This document shows positions 7,577-19,046 of a DNA stretch of 64,000 nt, piece by piece. Under the pieces are notes generated by a model, which was given only the letters and a program-made list of their open reading frames with translations, did not search any database and was not told the DNA's origin. The stretch's first letter is position 1; every line of letters starts with the position of its first letter. This DNA comes from Shinella yambaruensis (lineage in GTDB: Bacteria; Pseudomonadota; Alphaproteobacteria; Rhizobiales; Rhizobiaceae). The position numbers were made by a program, and so were the translations under genes. The DNA is taken from NCBI RefSeq assembly GCF_022899355.1, contig NZ_JALJCK010000010.1, positions 186,001-250,000 on the forward strand, given 5' to 3'.

Positions 7577-7811
7577 GGGCGGTCTCGCTCCGGTAGGCAT
7601 CGATAATGATGGACTTGAGTTCGGCGACGGCCGCTGGGGCGAAGCTCAGCACGGACAGACCACCTGCATTTGGGGAATAGACGCGAAGATCGCCGTTGCC
7701 GGCGCGCACGAGTCGCAGACCGTTGACGCGGATCTCCGGTGTCACCTGGACACAAGCAACCGCTAATGTATTACCCGGCCCGTCGAGCCGGTTCATGGAT
7801 AGGACTTCCAA
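7557..7811 (-). CDS. Small unknown phage protein
   Basis: The best start is a TTG at 7811 with a perfect AAGGAGG 5 bases upstream; an ATG at 7796 is in the same frame. The 84-residue product contains a short beta-rich core (VNGLRLVRAGNGDLRVYSPN) and a helical end (AAVAELKSIIIDAYRSE), similar in size and layout to phage proteins encoded just before primase genes. It overlaps the start of the replication gene by 20 bases. No known domain is recognised. Confidence 0.55.
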   Translation of the reverse strand: MEVLSMNRLDGPGNTLAVACVQVTPEIRVNGLRLVRAGNGDLRVYSPNAGGLSVLSFAPAAVAELKSIIIDAYRSETAHDRSSH

Positions 7812-7890
7812 TGTTTCCTCCTTGATTGCGCACGAAGGCGCTGCCCGCCGACTGGGGCCGGCGGGGTGATGTTGAGGCGGGTGTGTGGGG

Positions 7891-8277
7891 CTAGGCGGCG
7901 CGACCCGCCTGGGCTTCCAGGACACTACGGAGCGGTTCGGGGATTGTGCCACCGCGGTGATCTGCTCGGGCGAGAATGTTGGCACACGCCTTGCCGCTCA
8001 AATAGTATTTCGCTGGAACGGGCAGAAGGCTATCCTCCACCTGCTGCATGCGGCCGGCTTCCTCATCGCCGATGATCACGTCGAAGACGTCGTCGATGCG
8101 GTCCGTTGCTTCGCCTTCAGTCAGATCGTGCGCTGTCTCGTAACCAGCATAAAGCTCTTCGGTGGTCGGCTCTGGAAACTTGGAAAGGAAATCTGCCCGC
8201 AGGTCGGTCGGTACGGATGGCAGCGCTGCGTTTATTGCGATGTACTCGGCGATGGCTTGGGTGCGATCAATAGTCAT
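7891..8277 (-). CDS. Unknown phage protein, 128 residues
   Basis: The ATG at 8277 has GAAGGA 6 bases upstream. The product is acidic and mainly helical (TEELYAGYETAHDLTEGEAT, DRIDDVFDVIIGDEEAGR), with a more basic C-terminus (KYYLSGKACANILARADHRGG). I see no domain that I recognise. It sits in the early leftward operon between the Xis-like gene and the replication genes, so an early or replication-related role is plausible but not shown. Confidence 0.55.
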   Translation of the reverse strand: MTIDRTQAIAEYIAINAALPSVPTDLRADFLSKFPEPTTEELYAGYETAHDLTEGEATDRIDDVFDVIIGDEEAGRMQQVEDSLLPVPAKYYLSGKACANILARADHRGGTIPEPLRSVLEAQAGRAA

Positions 8278-8372
8278 GAATTATCCTTCCGTCGGTGTGG
8301 CGGTCAAAATGACGATGTTGGGGATGTGAGGTGGTTAGGCGGCTAGGGCGGCGTCGAAGTCGGTGAAGTCGG

Positions 8373-8600
8373 TCAGGCTGCGGCCCTCGCTGCCGCGCGA
8401 TTGTTGTCATTGGCGAAATCGTAGACTGCCGTGCGCCGCGTTCCGGCGAGCCAGACGTCAAGTTCGTCCTTAGTGTACCGTACGGCTCCGCCAATCTTTA
8501 GGTAGACTGGACCAGCGCCTGTCATCCGCGTCTTGTTGAGCCATGATGCGGACTTGCTAATGTATTCCGCGGCAGTTACCGTCGTCATAAGCTGTGTCAT
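8373..8600 (-). CDS. AlpA/excisionase-like helix-turn-helix protein
   Basis: This 75-residue protein reads TVTAAEYISKSASWLNKTRM, then GPVYLKIGGAVRYTKDELDVWL. That is the standard winged-helix pattern of AlpA/Xis proteins: helix, turn, recognition helix, then 'P.y.kiGg.vrY...dl..wl'. The ATG at 8600 has GGAGG 4-5 bases upstream. It is next to the integrase and in the same direction, which fits a recombination directionality factor or a regulator of the early operon. Confidence 0.75.
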   Translation of the reverse strand: MTQLMTTVTAAEYISKSASWLNKTRMTGAGPVYLKIGGAVRYTKDELDVWLAGTRRTAVYDFANDNNRAAARAAA

Positions 8601-8669
8601 TCTCCCTCCGTCATGGGTGTCGCAACATTAATATAGTACTGAGAGCCGGTTTTTTCCGTGCAACCCTCT

Positions 8670-8698
8670 ATTAACCTAATGCTGTCGAATTCCGTCAA
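8670..8698 (-). promoter_or_regulatory. Promoter for the early leftward operon
   Basis: On the minus strand TTGACG (8693-8698) and GTTAAT (8670-8675) are spaced by 17 bases, between the integrase stop and the Xis-like ATG. Transcription would begin near 8663 and read through the Xis-like gene toward the replication genes. Confidence 0.55.
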
Positions 8699-8714
8699 GG
8701 ACTAAGTGGATTTT

Positions 8715-9794
8715 TCATTTTTTTTCACATGCCACAGACAGCCAGGGCCAGTTTTCGTACTTGTCGCCGGTTTGCCGAAGGTGGGTGTAGCGTTGCAACG
8801 AATTCCAGGACCGATGGCCGGATACGCTGGCAGCGAGAGGGATCGTGCGCCCCATCTCGAAGAGGCGCGACACGCCTTCGTGTCGCAGGTCGTGAAAATG
8901 GAGATCTTCGATCTCGAGGAACTGGCAAGCGCGGGTAAAGCCGCCTGAGATTGCGTCGGTGCCGTAGGGGAAAATTCGATCCTTCTCCCGCGGCATGGAT
9001 AGAGCGACGCGAAGGGCTTCCGGCGGAAGCTCCACCCAAACGTCATTCCCTTTCTTTTGCCCCGGGTGCTTCATATCACGCACCAGCACGCGGCTATGCT
9101 GCTCATCTAGATCGGCCCACTTGATCCGAGTTATTTCCTCTTGGCGGCGCGTCGAGAACAGCGCGAAGGCGATGATCTTGTGCATGGGGGCCGCATTCTG
9201 TGCGCGTGCCTGCCGCTCCACGAAGAAGCTCATCAAGGCATCCAACTCTCCGAGTGTAGGGCGCCTGTCGCGCTTTGCTGACTTTGATATCGTCTCTTGC
9301 CGCGCCAGCGCAGACTTCGCCGCCTGCATGGCCTGATAGTCAAGCGGGATGTCCCAGAGCGTTTTTGCGTCTTTGAATACGGCCGAGACGTGCGAGATGT
9401 AATTGCCCACTGTTTGCGGCTGTCTGCCACCGTTAAGAAGCTCCCGCGCGAACGCGGAGATGTCGCTGGCCTTGATCGTCGAGCACTCCATCGCAGCGAT
9501 GTTGTACTGTTTCACGGATCGGAGGCACTGCGACTTCGTGCGGCCAATGTCCTTCTTCTCATGCACATACCGGTCGATCGCCTGGGCAAGCGTGAAAGAG
9601 GGGACACGCAGGCGCTCAAGGGCGCCGGGTTTGTCGAGCTCGCCCTCACGAAAACGGATCCACGCCTCCGCCTCCCGCTTGCGGTCGAACGTCTTGGCTT
9701 CTCGCAAAACGGTCTTCCCGTCTTTTTTTCGTATGATCTGCGCGGTATAACCGAGCGAACCGTCCTTGCGCTTCCGTGCGTTTATTGTGCCCAT
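8715..9794 (-). CDS. int: Tyrosine recombinase (integrase) of a dusA-associated element
   Basis: This is a 359-residue phage-type integrase with a full active site: Arg216 in STRRQEE, Lys242 in RDMKHPGQ, His301 and Arg304 in HFHDLRHEG, His327 in SGHRSW, and nucleophile Tyr336 in LQRYTHL. An N-terminal arm-binding region (GSLGYTAQIIRKKDGKTV) and a SAM-like core-binding domain (about 65-160) precede it. The gene is divergent from and adjacent to dusA. Integrases that use the 5' end of dusA are a described family of prophages and islands, and this gene position fits. The ATG at 9794 lies inside a set of GGTAC(A/G)ACA repeats, so autoregulation is likely. Confidence 0.93.
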   Translation of the reverse strand: MGTINARKRKDGSLGYTAQIIRKKDGKTVLREAKTFDRKREAEAWIRFREGELDKPGALERLRVPSFTLAQAIDRYVHEKKDIGRTKSQCLRSVKQYNIAAMECSTIKASDISAFARELLNGGRQPQTVGNYISHVSAVFKDAKTLWDIPLDYQAMQAAKSALARQETISKSAKRDRRPTLGELDALMSFFVERQARAQNAAPMHKIIAFALFSTRRQEEITRIKWADLDEQHSRVLVRDMKHPGQKKGNDVWVELPPEALRVALSMPREKDRIFPYGTDAISGGFTRACQFLEIEDLHFHDLRHEGVSRLFEMGRTIPLAASVSGHRSWNSLQRYTHLRQTGDKYENWPWLSVACEKK

Positions 9795-9795
9795 G

Positions 9796-9836
9796 TCGGT
9801 ACAACATTCCTCTTATCGGTACGACATTGTTGTACC
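9796..9836. promoter_or_regulatory. Triplicated operator motif upstream of the integrase
   Basis: TCGGTACAACAT (9796-9807) and TCGGTACGACAT (9815-9826) are direct repeats 19 bases apart, and TGTTGTACC (9828-9836) is an inverted copy of the same core, GGTACAACA. The first copy directly abuts the start codon. The arrangement fits arm-type integrase sites or a repressor operator. Confidence 0.6.
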
Positions 9837-9908
9837 TAACACTGAAAAATGGTGCAACACACGGAAAAATGCTGACAAAACCGGAAACAATCTCAGGCCA
9901 CTAAGATC

Positions 9909-10976
9909 TTGAATTTTTATGAAAAAGCCGTAAAATCAGGCATCCCAGTGTTCGCCACCGCGCCGATGATCGACTGGTCCGACCGGCATTATCGCGTCTT
10001 CGCGCGGCAGCTGACGAAGAACGCGCTGCTCTTCACCGAGATGATCGTCGCCGACGCGATCCTGCGCGGCGACCGCGACCGGCTGCTCGGCTTCGACGCG
10101 ATGGAGCACCCCGTTGCGCTGCAGCTCGGCGGCAACGATCCGGCAAAACTCGCCGAGGCGGCGCGGATCGGCGAGGGGTTCGGCTATGCCGAGATCAACC
10201 TCAATGTCGGCTGCCCCTCGGACCGGGTGCAGTCCGGCACGTTCGGCGCTTGCCTGATGCGCGAGCCGCAGCTCGTGGCCGACTGCGTGGCGGCGATGAA
10301 GGCGGCGGTCGCCATTCCCGTCACCGTCAAGTGCCGCATCGGCGTCGACGACCAGGACCCCGAGGTGGCGCTGCGCGACCTCGTCTCGCGCGTGACGCTC
10401 GCCGGCACGGACGCCGTCTGGGTCCATGCGCGAAAGGCGTGGCTTCAGGGGCTCTCGCCGAAGGAGAACCGGGACATCCCGCCGCTCGACTACGGCCTCG
10501 TGCGCCGGCTGAAGGCGGAGAACCCGGACCTTTTCGTCGGGCTCAATGGCGGGCTCCACACCCTGAGCCAGGCGCTCGAAGAGATGACGGGGCTGGACGG
10601 CGTCATGCTCGGACGGGCTGCCTATCAGGATAGCGGCATCCTGACGGGCGTGGACGATCTCTTTCCGCATCCGCTTCAGGGGGGCAGCCCGCCGTCCGGC
10701 CGTGTCTCCGATCCGGGGGCGCTTTCCGCCGACGATTGGGAGGCGGTGCGGGACGCGATGATGGCCTATGCGGGCGATGTGATCGCCCGGGGCGGACGGG
10801 TGGCGCATGTGACGCGGCACATGATCGGGCTCTTCCAGGGCTTTCCGGGGGCGCGGAAATACCGGCAGATCCTTTCCACCGATGCGACCAAGCCAGGGGC
10901 GGGGCCGGAGGTGATCGCCGCCGCCTTCGCGGCGGTGCTGGCGGGGCGGAGCGAAGCGGCCGCGGCGGCGGAATAG
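9909..10976 (+). CDS. dusA: tRNA-dihydrouridine synthase A, 5' end rebuilt by the integrated element
   Basis: DusA reduces uridine to dihydrouridine at positions 20/20a of the tRNA D-loop, using FMN and NADPH. The translation shows APMIDWSDRHYR, the FMN-barrel strand PVALQLGGNDP, the catalytic-loop motif NLNVGCPSDRVQ with the active-site Cys, VTVKCRIGVDD, and WVHARKAWLQGLSPKENR. Length (355 residues) is normal. The annotated start is TTG 9909; in-frame GTG 9948 and ATG 9966 are alternatives. The first dozen residues (NFYEKAVKSGIP) are encoded by AT-rich, element-derived DNA, so the original host start and promoter have been replaced. The gene core appears intact. Confidence 0.93.
   Translation: MNFYEKAVKSGIPVFATAPMIDWSDRHYRVFARQLTKNALLFTEMIVADAILRGDRDRLLGFDAMEHPVALQLGGNDPAKLAEAARIGEGFGYAEINLNVGCPSDRVQSGTFGACLMREPQLVADCVAAMKAAVAIPVTVKCRIGVDDQDPEVALRDLVSRVTLAGTDAVWVHARKAWLQGLSPKENRDIPPLDYGLVRRLKAENPDLFVGLNGGLHTLSQALEEMTGLDGVMLGRAAYQDSGILTGVDDLFPHPLQGGSPPSGRVSDPGALSADDWEAVRDAMMAYAGDVIARGGRVAHVTRHMIGLFQGFPGARKYRQILSTDATKPGAGPEVIAAAFAAVLAGRSEAAAAAE
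9945..9990. other. Probable attachment-site end (attR) within the 5' end of dusA
   Basis: Base composition changes sharply here: 9840-9945 is AT-rich, while from about 9950 the sequence is GC-rich and encodes the conserved DusA start (FATAPMIDWSDRHYR). Known dusA-associated elements recombine in a short core at this place. The exact core cannot be fixed because the other junction lies outside the window. Confidence 0.5.
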
Positions 10977-11036
10977 CGCTTTCTGTGCATCGCCCCGGGC
11001 TCACCACAATTTCGTCCCCTCGGGGTCGGAGACTTT

Positions 11037-11140
11037 GGAGCAGTTCCGCTTTTCTCCGAATCGCGAAAACGCCCTAGCCCTTTGTTTTGCCGCATTTCCG
11101 GACGCAAAACCGCTTCGCACTTTTGCTGGAAATGCTCTAG
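11037..11140. repeat. RIME-like intergenic palindromic repeat, copy A
   Basis: A unit of about 105 bases contains CCGAATCGCGAAAACG and, 45 bases on, CCGGACGCAAAACCGCTTCG followed by CACTTTTGCTGGAAATGC. It is built from two imperfect palindromes. Closely related units lie at 40178-40270, 40858-40932, 62597-62655 and 63886-63990. It resembles Rhizobium-specific intergenic mosaic elements, and lies just upstream of the DnaJ-domain gene. Confidence 0.75.
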
Positions 11141-11178
11141 ACAGACGACGCAGTAGAAGAAGACGGACAGGTGGCCGC

Positions 11179-11784
11179 GTGATCGATCCCTATGCCATGC
11201 TCGGACTAGAGCGCGATGCCGACGACAACCAGGTGAAGGCGGCCTACCGCAAGGCCGCCAAGGGCATGCACCCGGATTCCGGCGGCGACGCGGACCAGTT
11301 CGCCCGCCTGCAGACCTGCTACGACCTCCTGCGCGACCCCGTGCGGCGAAAAGTCTTCGACGATACCGGCTTCGACCCGCAGCTCGCCGATCCGCGCGAC
11401 CTCAAGGGCCTGATGCTGCTCGAACCGCTGGTCAACGACGTGATCCTCGACGAGCGCGAGCCCGGCAGCTTCGATCCGCTGGCGGCGATGCGCCGGAAGC
11501 TTTCCGACGACATCGTCAAGAGCCGCTTCCACATCCTCGAGCTGGAGCGCCACCGCAACCGCGTGCGCCAGCATATCGACCGGCTCGGCCGCAAGGCGGG
11601 CACGGATTTTCTCGGCTCCATGCTGCGCGCCCGCTCGCAGTCGATCGCCGAGGCGATCCGCACCGCGGAAGGGCAGATCCAGGCCATCGAGCAGGCCTAT
11701 TCCATGCTGGAAGGCTATTCCTACGAGCTCGCCGCCGCGCTCGACCCCCTGCCGGTCGAGGTGAAGGGCGAGGCGGCGGAATAG
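11179..11784 (+). CDS. DnaJ-domain (J-domain) protein
   Basis: The N-terminal 65 residues are a J-domain: DPYAMLGLERDADDNQVKAA, then YRKAAKGMHPDSGGD with the HPD tripeptide that activates DnaK ATPase, and FARLQTCYDLLRDPVRRKVFD. The remainder is a helical region without the Gly/Phe or zinc domains of DnaJ, so it is a type III J-protein of unknown client. I place the start at the GTG at 11179, with ACAGG upstream; the upstream in-frame ATG at 11035 would translate the intergenic repeat and is rejected. The repeat may contribute to the 5' region. Confidence 0.85.
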   Translation: MIDPYAMLGLERDADDNQVKAAYRKAAKGMHPDSGGDADQFARLQTCYDLLRDPVRRKVFDDTGFDPQLADPRDLKGLMLLEPLVNDVILDEREPGSFDPLAAMRRKLSDDIVKSRFHILELERHRNRVRQHIDRLGRKAGTDFLGSMLRARSQSIAEAIRTAEGQIQAIEQAYSMLEGYSYELAAALDPLPVEVKGEAAE

Positions 11785-11799
11785 GCCGGCCGCGCCGTC

Positions 11800-12222
11800 T
11801 CAAACCGTCAGCGGCGGCTCGTCGCCCTCGTAGCGCACCGGCGGCTTTTTCGCCCGCGCGGCGGCGAAGGCGCGGAACTCGGTAAGCGCGGCGCCCCGCA
11901 GGAGCGGGCGGGCGACCTCCACCGCGGCGTCCTGCAGGGCGCGGGTCTCGCGCCAGGGCGAGGCGAAGGAGAGCTTGCCCCAGGAATTGCCGAGATCCCG
12001 GACGTCGCGCGCGACCGCGACGAAGTCGTCGAACAGGCGGCGCTGCGCCGCGTCGAGATTGGCGAGGCAGCAGGGCTCCTGCGTGCCGTGGAAGAACCAG
12101 GCGCAGCGCCCCTGGCGGCGGCAGGCGCGGATGTGGCAGACGCGCTGCGGCAGAGCCAGCATCTCGGCCGCGCGGGCGAGCAGGTGACGGTCGGGCGGGG
12201 GAAGCTGGTACGTCCTGGGCAT
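11800..12222 (-). CDS. Conserved hypothetical Cys-containing protein
   Basis: The start is the ATG at 12222, with AGAGGA 6 bases upstream. The 140-residue product has Cys-rich sequence VCHIRACRRQGRC, then CCLANLDAAQRRLFDDF (about residues 28-70); the spacing could bind a metal, but no zinc-finger family is recognised. The rest is helical and Ala/Arg-rich. It converges with the J-domain gene (16 bases between stops). The function is unknown. Confidence 0.6.
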   Translation of the reverse strand: MPRTYQLPPPDRHLLARAAEMLALPQRVCHIRACRRQGRCAWFFHGTQEPCCLANLDAAQRRLFDDFVAVARDVRDLGNSWGKLSFASPWRETRALQDAAVEVARPLLRGAALTEFRAFAAARAKKPPVRYEGDEPPLTV

Positions 12223-12937
12223 CGGGGTTCCTCTGAGATGGGGGAGGCGGGGCCGGGGGCGCAAAGACGCCGCGTCCGGTGCTCGCTCCGGCCTTGAAGT
12301 CGTGCGGACACGGGTCCGCATCGCCGCGCGTGGAAAAGAACCGCGCCGGGGTCCGTGCATCGGCTTTCGGACGGGGCGCTGGAAGCCGCCGGGTCAGAAA
12401 TATGTATATGACGCCTTTCAGCGCCCCGTTCGGCGGTTTCTGCCCGCGACTTGGGTCTCTCTGCAAAGGCCGGGCGCAAGAATGTTGGCCGCCGGTTTCC
12501 GGGGCGGGTTCTGTCCGGTTTTGCGCGCCGGGCGGGCTCGCCCTGAGCCCGGTCCGGACGGAAAGGTTTTTACGCCTTTCCCGGGAAAACACCGCTCCGG
12601 CGGACGATGCCGACGCATCCGTCACGCCCGGCCTCCTTGTGTGCCGCACAGGCACGCCCGACGCGCCGTCCGGGGCTGAAACGACAGGGCCGGTCCGACG
12701 CCCTGGCGCTTCCCCCGTGTCGCCGGAGGGAGACCATTTTCCGCGAGCCCCCTTGGCGACGGCTTACGTCCGTCCCCCGCCAAAAGCGCCGACCCCGCCT
12801 CGCCGCAACGCCTTGCGGTGTATCCGCGGCGGGATGAGGGGAGTATGGCATGGGTGGGTGGGGGTGGGGAAAATAGGAAACAGCGGATATTGCAAATGCA
12901 ACTAAACCGTGCATCATTCAGCGTGTTGGAGGCGCGC
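12223..12937. other. Long GC-rich gap without a recognisable gene
   Basis: These 715 bases hold only shadow ORFs of biased composition with no ribosome sites. Seen in it are a GGAAAGG/CCTTTCC hairpin near 12559-12580 and, at the right edge, a shift to AT-rich DNA. TTGCAA (12890-12895) and ATCATT (12913-12918), 17 bases apart, are a weak candidate promoter for the OLD-family gene. It may contain decayed DNA from the event that brought in that gene. Confidence 0.4.
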
Positions 12938-14845
12938 ATGCAGATATCAAAAGTAGTACTAGATAACTTCCGCTCTATTGAACACCTTGAAGCCGATTTT
13001 GGGAAACTGACATCACTCGTAGGTGCAAATAATTGCGGAAAATCCACAATTCTGAAGGCGATTGATCTATTTTTTGATGCCGCAGCGAAGATGACGCCGG
13101 CGGACTATTACCTGCACGATCAGACGCGGACCATCTCGATCTCGATTGAGTTTGAGAATTTGACACCAGAAGAAATCCGAGAGTTTGGTGGAGCGGTCAA
13201 AGGCGGCCGATTGCGTATTGTCAGAGAATTTGGAGGGATGGCACAAGAAAGCGGCGAGTATGCCGTGTTCGCAGACATAAACCCTGCTTTTGAGAATTTT
13301 AGAGACGAGAATAATGGAACGAAAAAGAGGTCAATATATTCAGATCTGCGAAAAAACTATCCGGATCTAGCACCTGCAACTGGTGAAGAAATGGAAGAAA
13401 ATCTTCGCGCTTGGGAGCGGGAGAACTCGTCGAAACTGCAATTTAAGAAAGTTAGAGGGTTCTTCGGCGCCAAGAATGTCGCTAATGGAAAGCTAAAAAA
13501 GAAAACGTCTGTGCGACTTGTTCCTGCCGTGAAGGATACGTCGGAAGAAACAAGTGATGCCAAACGAAGCCCCGTTGTTGGCCTTCTCAATGAGATAGTA
13601 AAGCAAACGTTCGAGAATAAGAGTGAATTTACTGAATTTATTGAGAGCGCTAACAAGCGAATTGCCGAACTTTCCGATCCATCAAGCGTGCCGCAACTCG
13701 CGGGGATAAGCACCCGCCTTACGAGCGCAGTTTCCAGATACTACGCTGATACAAATTTAGTTGCCGATCTAAGTAAAGCAAACGAGATAAACGTCACCTT
13801 TCCCAATCCACTAATTACCGTTGTACATCGTGGCTTAAAGGTAGATGTCGCGCATGTCGGCCACGGTTTGCAACGTGCGATTTTTTTCTCGCTCGTCCAA
13901 TTTCTAGCGGAGGAGCAAACAGAACAAGGCAATGGCAAGGAAAGCGGGCCAGAATTTTCGGATCCGCAGAGTGATATTATCCTTCTAATTGAAGAGCCGG
14001 AGATATATCAGCATCCTATAAAGCAAGTTCTGTTTTATGACGCGTTTAAAGAAATAACCGATGCTTTCAATCGTAAGAGTGGAATAAGAATTCAAATTAT
14101 ATTTGCTACGCATTCGGAGAAATTTGTTTCTATTAAAGATGTATCGAATATAAGAATTATCTCAAAGAAAAATATATCTGGAGATGTAATTACCCAAGCG
14201 AAATCTCTTTCAATTGAGCAATTCAGCCAGGGAATGGCTACTGTTGTAGGTGCAGCTAGACCTCTAAGTAATGAAGCATTTTCTGCTACTTTGCACATCT
14301 TTAATCGGGAAGTTTCAGAAGGTTTTCTGGCCGAGAAAATAATTCTTGTGGAGGGAGTGTCAGATAAAGCTATCTTGGAGGCTGCACTTCTATGTAAGAA
14401 TAGTTCTGCTCAAAAAGAGGGTATTTCTGTCATCGAAGTCGGAGGGAAAACAAAAATTGACAAGCCGCTTTTTGCCTTTAGGTCTCTAGGTATCCCAGTT
14501 CACGTTGTCTTTGACAATGATAGTACCGCCAAGGATCCAAAGGCGTCTGCAAAAAGAAACCGTAATATACAAAGCATATGCAATGTAGAAAAGCCTGAAG
14601 ATTTTCCTGTTGGTGTGTTCGATTTGTACTCTTGCTTCGAAGGAAATTTGGAAAACTATTTACGGTCAGAAACAGGAGATCAGTACCGCGAACTCATGGA
14701 TCGAGTTTGCAACGATTTTGGGTTGAGCTTAACCGATGCGGTTAAGACTCCTGCAGTAGTAAGCTCCTTCTTGATGAGGGCAAATGACGCGCATATCAGC
14801 TACGATACACTCGACCGAATAATTGAGACCGTCAGAAGAATGTGA
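12938..14845 (+). CDS. OLD-family ATPase with TOPRIM nuclease domain
   Basis: The start is the ATG at 12938, with GGAGG 7 bases upstream. The 635-residue protein begins with an SMC/RecF-like ATPase: Walker A GANNCGKST (29-37), an AHVGHGLQRA signature-like segment (about 305), Walker B IILLIEEPE (347-355) and the FATHS switch (389-393). A C-terminal TOPRIM domain has LVEGVSDK (Glu472), VFDNDS (Asp526, Asp528) and CFEGN (Glu568), the metal-binding residues of OLD nucleases. Known relatives (P2 Old, GajA) act in DNA degradation and phage defence. No UvrD-like partner lies next to it, so it would be a stand-alone class 1 member. Its AT-rich codons contrast with all chromosomal neighbours and suggest recent transfer. 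Confidence 0.88.
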   Translation: MQISKVVLDNFRSIEHLEADFGKLTSLVGANNCGKSTILKAIDLFFDAAAKMTPADYYLHDQTRTISISIEFENLTPEEIREFGGAVKGGRLRIVREFGGMAQESGEYAVFADINPAFENFRDENNGTKKRSIYSDLRKNYPDLAPATGEEMEENLRAWERENSSKLQFKKVRGFFGAKNVANGKLKKKTSVRLVPAVKDTSEETSDAKRSPVVGLLNEIVKQTFENKSEFTEFIESANKRIAELSDPSSVPQLAGISTRLTSAVSRYYADTNLVADLSKANEINVTFPNPLITVVHRGLKVDVAHVGHGLQRAIFFSLVQFLAEEQTEQGNGKESGPEFSDPQSDIILLIEEPEIYQHPIKQVLFYDAFKEITDAFNRKSGIRIQIIFATHSEKFVSIKDVSNIRIISKKNISGDVITQAKSLSIEQFSQGMATVVGAARPLSNEAFSATLHIFNREVSEGFLAEKIILVEGVSDKAILEAALLCKNSSAQKEGISVIEVGGKTKIDKPLFAFRSLGIPVHVVFDNDSTAKDPKASAKRNRNIQSICNVEKPEDFPVGVFDLYSCFEGNLENYLRSETGDQYRELMDRVCNDFGLSLTDAVKTPAVVSSFLMRANDAHISYDTLDRIIETVRRM

Positions 14846-14859
14846 GGAAGTAAGGCCCT

Positions 14860-17937
<3,078 letters not shown>

Positions 17938-18050
17938 GCGGGGAATATGGAGAGAGTCATCCGGAAAGGAAAGGGGGCGTGAGTACAAAAGGGAAACGAA
18001 TTTGCCGCCGTCCCCGGCCGTTATCCTCGAAACACGGTCTGGGGGCGCGC

Positions 18051-18995
18051 ATGAGCACGGTGGACGAGGCGGCACTGATGCCGAAGGAGGGCTCGCTGGA
18101 CGCGCTGCACGGTGCGGTGGCGGAGTACAACGCGGCGCGACCGAAGGTGGCGCGCGACATGTATGTCACCGTGACGCTGCTGCTCGGTGTCTACCTGCTC
18201 TTCTCGGTGCTCGTGCTCTATCTCGTCGCGACACAGATCGAGGAGGACTGGACCTTCGTCACGCTGGCCGCGCTGATCGTCGGGGGAACCTTCGTCTGGA
18301 AATTCGCCGTGGCGCCGGCAAAGCGCTTCCAGCAGACGCTGCGCGACCGCATGCTGCCGCTGGTCTTCGGCTTCGTCGACGAGGTGCAGTACGTTCACGG
18401 CGCGACGCCGCGCTTCATCGCCGGCATGCCGGGCAAGGAGTTCGTACAGCGCGACCGCGCCGTGCATGGCGACATGATCGCCGGCGTGCACGAAGGGCTG
18501 GCCTTCACGCTTTCCGAAACGGAGCTGAGTACCGGCAGCGGCAAGAGCCGGCAGACCACCTTCAAGGGCGTGATCTTCCATTTCCTGCGGGAGGAGGAGT
18601 TTCCCGGCCTCTTGATCGCCGCGCGCAAGCCGAACGCCGTGCACCGCTTCATGCGCGACCTCTTCGGCGGCTCCCGGCTGGCGCTGGTGACGAGCGGCAA
18701 TGTGGAGGTGGACGTGTCGCACGAGTTCCGCACCGACCGCGCGGAGGCGGCGACGCCGATCGTGCAGGGCACGCTCGCGAAGGCGCTGGACTATCTCGCG
18801 AGCGTGTGGCGGGACGACGTGGTGCGCCTCGCCCTCACGGGGCGCGAATGCTACCTGCTGGTGCCGACCAGGAAGGATTTCTTCGAGCTGCCGCCGGTGG
18901 ATACGCCCATCGACTTCGACCGCTACATCCGGCCGATGATCCGCGATCTTGTGACGCTGCTGGCGACGGCGCAGCTCGTGCGCAAGATCGGCTAG
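18051..18995 (+). CDS. DUF3137 membrane protein
   Basis: The 314-residue protein has two membrane segments near the N-terminus ([20 protein letters not shown], about 42-61, and [19 protein letters not shown], about 70-88) and a long soluble part. The soluble part contains [29 protein letters not shown] and a closing stretch [20 protein letters not shown], the pattern of DUF3137 (galanin-like) proteins whose function is not known. The ATG at 18051 follows a purine-poor leader, so the start is moderately certain. It ends at a strong bidirectional terminator. Confidence 0.75.
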   Translation: MSTVDEAALMPKEGSLDALHGAVAEYNAARPKVARDMYVTVTLLLGVYLLFSVLVLYLVATQIEEDWTFVTLAALIVGGTFVWKFAVAPAKRFQQTLRDRMLPLVFGFVDEVQYVHGATPRFIAGMPGKEFVQRDRAVHGDMIAGVHEGLAFTLSETELSTGSGKSRQTTFKGVIFHFLREEEFPGLLIAARKPNAVHRFMRDLFGGSRLALVTSGNVEVDVSHEFRTDRAEAATPIVQGTLAKALDYLASVWRDDVVRLALTGRECYLLVPTRKDFFELPPVDTPIDFDRYIRPMIRDLVTLLATAQLVRKIG

Positions 18996-19000
18996 GAACA

Positions 19001-19027
19001 CGAAACGCCGGCCGGGCCGGCGTTTCG
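19001..19027. terminator. Bidirectional stem-loop terminator
   Basis: CGAAACGCCGGC (19001-19012) and GCCGGCGTTTCG (19016-19027) form a perfect 12-base stem with a 3-base loop between two convergent genes (18051-18995 forward, 19047-19679 reverse). T-rich arms give short T-tracts in both directions. Confidence 0.75.
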
Positions 19028-19046
19028 CGTCGCCTGGGAGGAGCGA

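Noticed and set aside
9840-9910. tRNA gene as the integration site of the phage
   Set aside because: No cloverleaf-like sequence is present near the integrase; the junction is in dusA instead.
11035-11178. Upstream extension of the J-domain protein from an ATG at 11035
   Set aside because: It would translate the RIME-like repeat, and the J-domain itself begins right after the GTG at 11179.
12938-14845. Two-gene Gabija (GajA-GajB) defence system
   Set aside because: The neighbours are a 700-base gap and uvrB; no UvrD-like helicase gene is present, so only a stand-alone OLD protein can be claimed.
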